Of a stretch of DNA of 64,000 bases, positions 60,702 through 64,000 are shown piece by piece; positions within the stretch are counted from its first letter, which is position 1; each line of letters begins with the position of its first letter. The DNA is from an uncultured Cytophagales bacterium (GTDB taxonomy: Bacteria > Bacteroidota > Bacteroidia > Cytophagales > Cyclobacteriaceae): positions 284,769-348,768 of the forward strand of contig CAJXNP010000005.1 of assembly GCA_913057175.1 (NCBI GenBank), in the 5' to 3' direction. The position numbers and the translations under genes were made by a program. The notes under the pieces are model-generated. The model did no database searches, was not told the DNA's origin, and saw only the letters and a list, made by a program, of their open reading frames with translations.

Positions 60702-63501
60702 TCTTTATCCAGCCTTTGAATTCCTTTACACGCTGCTTAGGGTCGAGCATATCAAACGTCACCGTAGCTACGTAGTAATAGGTGCCATTTGCTACAAGGC
60801 TACCATTATTTCCAATGCCATCCCACTCGATAAAGATGCTGTTTTCGCCACCGGATTCGTAATCAAAAATCAGCTCCCCCCAGCGATTGTACACTTCAAA
60901 CAAAACGGATTCCACAAATCTTGGACAGTACTGATAAGGACTTTCCGAATCATAAGGGTATTCTCCAAAAGCCTGGAAAACATCATTGCGGCTATCCCCA
61001 TTGGGCGTAAAAATATTTGGAAGGACGTAAATCGGGCAATTGTCATTGCACATCGGCTCCGTCAATTCACTTTCATTTCCGGAACGGTCAACTGCTGAGA
61101 TCCTGTAGCAACCCTTATAGGAAGATATATCGTCATGGACAAAAGATGTATCCCGAACAAAAGCGATGATTTCATAACCGCTTTCGCTTCCATCTTCGGA
61201 AAAATAAACGTTGAATCCGCTGACATCAAACCCACAGGTATCATTCACTTCATAGGTCCATGAAAGAATATTTTCGTAGTCATTGAAATCACATAATTCC
61301 TGCTGGATATCTTCACAACTTCCTTCCAGGTGAGAATTAACCACAACCAATTCAGGAGGTGTACATGGTGGTATGGAATCATTAGGCTGTGCACAGATCA
61401 ACTGAGAGTTATTCTCCAGTGGAGCCATGATTTTTTCATTGCCATATGTTCCCCTTGTGGTAATGTAATAGCAGTATTCAATCTTATCATCTAATATTCC
61501 TTCTCCGGTTGCGGATCCATCATCCAGGTAGATTTGTCCATCAACAAACACATTTGTACTGTCAATGAGCACGAGCTGGTCAGGATCTCCATCGATTACA
61601 TTATCCCGATAGACCAGATGCATGGGGAAATTTTGAGCAAAATTTGACCATGGTGTGTTAGCGCTCCAACTGATCTCAATGGCTCCTTTTAATGCGGAGG
61701 CTTCCAATCTGACAGATGATGCTACCGCTGATGTATCTATTATAACACCGTTTGCATCGTAGGTGATCACAAAGTAATTATAAACATTATCGAGTGTATT
61801 CAAACCTTCGTCGGTAAATGTAGTATCGCTGAGCATCCCACCGCCTAACAGCAACGTGCCCGGGGTGTCAAAACCATTTCCTCTGTAAAGATCATAAGTA
61901 TAAGGTCTTGGATTGGTGGTAGTATCTGTACCGAAAGGAGAGGTCCACCTGACAAATATTTCACCACTGTTATCATCGTTTACTTCGATGGAGACATTTG
62001 TCATTAAGGCGTCGATTTCCTCTTCGAGCAACACACAGGTTTCTTCAGAAACAACACTTTCCATGTAGTCAGGTACATTAAAGGTGGCGACGATACGGTA
62101 GCAGTATTTTACCCCGTAAAGCAGATCGGGATCATTATCCGTGAAGGAGGTTGAATTAGCACCAACCTCTCCTATTAGTTCGTAATCGGCGTTTTCAGGG
62201 ATTCCCAATTCACAATTTTCCGGCATGTAGTCATAGCTGTCTACCCGTCGATAAATTTTTATCGTTTCAGCATTGTCGCATTGGTAGTTGTCCCAGCTTA
62301 GGCCAACAGAATTTTCAAAACCTTGCTCGGCCAATAGCCCTTCAGGAGGCGGCCCGACTACGCGGATTTGCCAGGTGTCATAATCTGCCAGTTGAATTCC
62401 ATTCAATGTATCAATGGCTTTAAAATGCACGAAATAGGGCAAACTGCTTATTCTGTTGCAGGTGGTCTGCCATGCAAAATCACCTGAGGCAGGTGAAGAC
62501 TGGTAGACTGGAGGATCGGGAGTGAATGTTGCAGGGTTTGTCGGGAATTCATACACAACCCCAAAGCTGGAGATCTCAACGCTGTCGCCATCCGGATCTT
62601 CGGCCATGATTTCGGCTTCCAGCAAATTGCCGGCTACGACACAGGTGTCAGGAGGAAGGATCAGCTCGGGCCTTTCGTTGTCGCAGTCGCTGATAAGCAC
62701 CTGCATGTCGCGTATCACATAGCCCATATTGCGATATATTCCACCTATTTTTTTCCACTGTATCACTTTAAAAGCAAAATTGTATTCTCCTTCCCCACCT
62801 GGAGCATCCCAAACAATATCTCCGGTAACCTCATCGATGGTAAAGGTCGCTGGTCCGTTTTGTTGTTCATTTTGGGCCCCGTAGGCATTAATATCATGAA
62901 CATTTGGGAAGCGATAATTGGTTACTTCTTCTGTCCGGCTTTGTTTGGGAATGGTAAATTCGTAGGATAAACTATCACCATCTATATCTACCGCGCCTGC
63001 ATTGTGTAAAAAGGCAACACCAATACATCCTTTGTCAATTGGTGGGTTTAACAGGATCGGACTGTTATCGCAACCGAAAGATGGATCAATACGGATCACG
63101 GTCTCTACATAAAAGGCATTGTTAACGGACCCGTCTATGTTTACAATACCATCGTTCCTGTTTTCTTCACGAAAGGAGATCACATATGTACTGGGTCCTG
63201 GAAATGTGTGATCCCGGTAATAAATTACTTTTTCAATATTGTCGCCTAATAGTTCTCTTTCGTCCGGCTGCTGGCCCCTCAGGTCCAGATCTTCAAAAGT
63301 GCCATCACCAAAATCAATTCTTCCTAAACCCGGCTCTACTCCTTCTGTATCGACATACATGATAATGGTAATGAGATACCTGTTTGACGGACAGGAAATT
63401 TTAGTTGCCTGGATCTCTCCTGCTCTTACGTGGGTGGCGTTTGCCTCGTAGCAGAGCATACTTATCCAGGAAAAAAGAAAAAAGGGTACTAGCCGCTTCA
63501 T
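60685..63501 (-). CDS. T9SS type B sorted surface protein (gliding-motility-associated C-terminal domain)
   Basis: A 938-aa secreted protein. A signal peptide (about 1-22, CYEANAT) is followed by two beta-sandwich or cadherin-like regions with VTGDIVWDAPGGEGEYNF and fibronectin-like repeats (about 400-780; GLSWDNYQCDNAETIKIYRRVDS, ISWSANTPWS). The last ~85 residues are a CHU_C/T9SS type B signal: PNIFTPNGDSRNDVFQAFG ... LFEVYNRWGELIFDY ... WDGIGNNGSLVANGTYYYVA. Substrates of the type IX system are exported across the outer membrane and attached or released. Adhesion or binding is inferred from the fold. Confidence 0.92.
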   Translation of the reverse strand: MKRLVPFFLFSWISMLCYEANATHVRAGEIQATKISCPSNRYLITIIMYVDTEGVEPGLGRIDFGDGTFEDLDLRGQQPDERELLGDNIEKVIYYRDHTFPGPSTYVISFREENRNDGIVNIDGSVNNAFYVETVIRIDPSFGCDNSPILLNPPIDKGCIGVAFLHNAGAVDIDGDSLSYEFTIPKQSRTEEVTNYRFPNVHDINAYGAQNEQQNGPATFTIDEVTGDIVWDAPGGEGEYNFAFKVIQWKKIGGIYRNMGYVIRDMQVLISDCDNERPELILPPDTCVVAGNLLEAEIMAEDPDGDSVEISSFGVVYEFPTNPATFTPDPPVYQSSPASGDFAWQTTCNRISSLPYFVHFKAIDTLNGIQLADYDTWQIRVVGPPPEGLLAEQGFENSVGLSWDNYQCDNAETIKIYRRVDSYDYMPENCELGIPENADYELIGEVGANSTSFTDNDPDLLYGVKYCYRIVATFNVPDYMESVVSEETCVLLEEEIDALMTNVSIEVNDDNSGEIFVRWTSPFGTDTTTNPRPYTYDLYRGNGFDTPGTLLLGGGMLSDTTFTDEGLNTLDNVYNYFVITYDANGVIIDTSAVASSVRLEASALKGAIEISWSANTPWSNFAQNFPMHLVYRDNVIDGDPDQLVLIDSTNVFVDGQIYLDDGSATGEGILDDKIEYCYYITTRGTYGNEKIMAPLENNSQLICAQPNDSIPPCTPPELVVVNSHLEGSCEDIQQELCDFNDYENILSWTYEVNDTCGFDVSGFNVYFSEDGSESGYEIIAFVRDTSFVHDDISSYKGCYRISAVDRSGNESELTEPMCNDNCPIYVLPNIFTPNGDSRNDVFQAFGEYPYDSESPYQYCPRFVESVLFEVYNRWGELIFDYESGGENSIFIEWDGIGNNGSLVANGTYYYVATVTFDMLDPKQRVKEFKGWIKIDKGS

Positions 63502-63648
63502 AATGGACCACAGTTAAACTCAATAATAAAATTAATTTTTTAATTTTTTATTATATAGAGAAACACAAAAAATAAACAAGTTGTTGTACGAAAGACCTTA
63601 GGCCAACAGATTTTCCAGCCTTTTTTAAACCAGAGTTCGATTCATGAT

Positions 63649-63765
63649 GTGTTGTTTTTGCTTGAAATGGCTTTAATCTTCCTCCTCGACAAGCCTGTTC
63701 GGTCTATAGCGGGAAGATACAGAGGTGGGTTTGCAAAAAGAAGTTCATTTCAAGCAAAAAAACAC
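63649..63765. repeat. Inverted-repeat element
   Basis: The left arm contains TGTTTTTGCTTGAAATG-like sequence (63649-63669) and the right arm CATTTCAAGCAAAAAAACAC (63746-63765). They pair over about 20 bp with a one-base indel. A plus-strand 80-aa frame (63649-63891) covers it and is not a credible gene. Confidence 0.65.
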
Positions 63766-63884
63766 CTGGAAAAACCATTATTGAAAACCTACTTATGGGA
63801 ATTACCCACTCCAGCCTCGCCAGGCCGACCTAACTCCTCGCATGGATCAGAGCCATTGCATTCTAAGGCAGCATTAAATTTTAA

Positions 63885-63945
63885 CCTGTAAAAAACGCAA
63901 ATATTCCCCTTTTGAAAGGGGTGAAGGGCATAGCCGTCAAGCTAA
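63885..63945. repeat. Copy of the 24674 element (left half)
   Basis: CCTGTAAAAAACGCAAATAT, then the hairpin CCCCTTTTGAAAGGGG and GTGAAGGGCATAGCCG. It matches the left arm and core of the element at 24674-24762. A right arm is not found before the window ends. The 3' 499 bases of the window hold no credible gene. Confidence 0.65.
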
Positions 63946-64000
63946 GATATAACTAATTGATAGTCAATATTTTATAAAGAAGCCGTTTGAGCGGCCCCAG

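Noticed and set aside
63649..63891. 80-aa plus-strand frame at the window end
   Set aside because: It spans an inverted-repeat element and continues into low-information sequence, with no recognisable domain.

Overview
The window is a chromosomal segment of a member of the Bacteroidota. Evidence: a T9SS type B (gliding-motility-associated) C-terminal domain, a carboxypeptidase-regulatory-like surface protein, several promoters of the TTTG / TANNTTTG type, weak Shine-Dalgarno sequences, and Bacteroidota-typical gene orders such as coaX - outer-membrane protein - TPR - lptC - CorC-like - PpiD-like. The lineage within the phylum (possibly a Saprospiria-like group) cannot be fixed from this sequence alone. 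No rRNA, tRNA or CRISPR array was recognised.

Layout. (1) 1-4980: a type I restriction-modification operon: hsdR (5' end outside the window), a REP-associated tyrosine transposase (RAYT) 3 nt behind it, then a methyltransferase-specificity fusion (hsdM-hsdS in one 847-aa chain). A 28-bp palindrome occurs five times here, twice inside the transposase gene, once across its stop codon, and twice in frame inside the methyltransferase. (2) 4981-15765: accessory-looking region with a possible outer-membrane protein, a LuxR-type regulator, greB, a TPR/class III nucleotide cyclase, a small membrane protein and a huge TPR protein with a degenerate trypsin-like domain. It is strewn with a hairpin-forming dispersed repeat (6.7-11.1 kb) and ends in 1.2 kb of gene-free palindromic repeats (14.6-15.76 kb). 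(3) 15766-33587: mostly housekeeping genes: lipoamide dehydrogenase, UbiA-like protein, Ser/Thr dehydratase, hemN (with an FNR-type operator), ArsR regulator plus YjjG-type phosphatase, P5C dehydrogenase, DNA polymerase I, a PIN-domain protein with a 53-aa partner, DUF721 protein plus recF, PDH E1-alpha, a TPR protein, ribH and aspartate kinase. (4) 33588-49973: glycerophosphodiesterase, adenosine-kinase-like kinase, NhaD-type antiporter, anmK, coaX and an envelope-biogenesis run (outer-membrane protein, TPR, lptC, 74-aa membrane protein, CorC-like, PpiD-like), then DUF493, TerB-like, a lipoprotein methyltransferase, pterin dehydratase, rsmI, inositol phosphatase and a Cys-rich small membrane protein. 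(5) 49974-64000: a decayed four-helix-bundle (S23/IVP) gene between inverted repeats, a radical SAM/SPASM protein, an M1 aminopeptidase, an FAD reductase, a patatin/POTRA/beta-barrel protein, CstA, fabD, a DCC thiol oxidoreductase, a T9SS-sorted 938-aa surface protein, and a repeat-bearing 3' end.

The most unusual part is the restriction locus. The palindromic elements associated with the transposase are translated as part of both the transposase and the methyltransferase, and their third reading frame supplies the transposase stop codon. GC content within the specificity half is visibly mosaic, as expected of exchanged target-recognition domains. Secondary points of interest are the decayed IVP gene with inverted flanks, the PIN/53-aa pair missed at ordinary ORF cut-offs, several MITE-like inverted-repeat elements, and a lipoprotein-anchored SAM methyltransferase fold.
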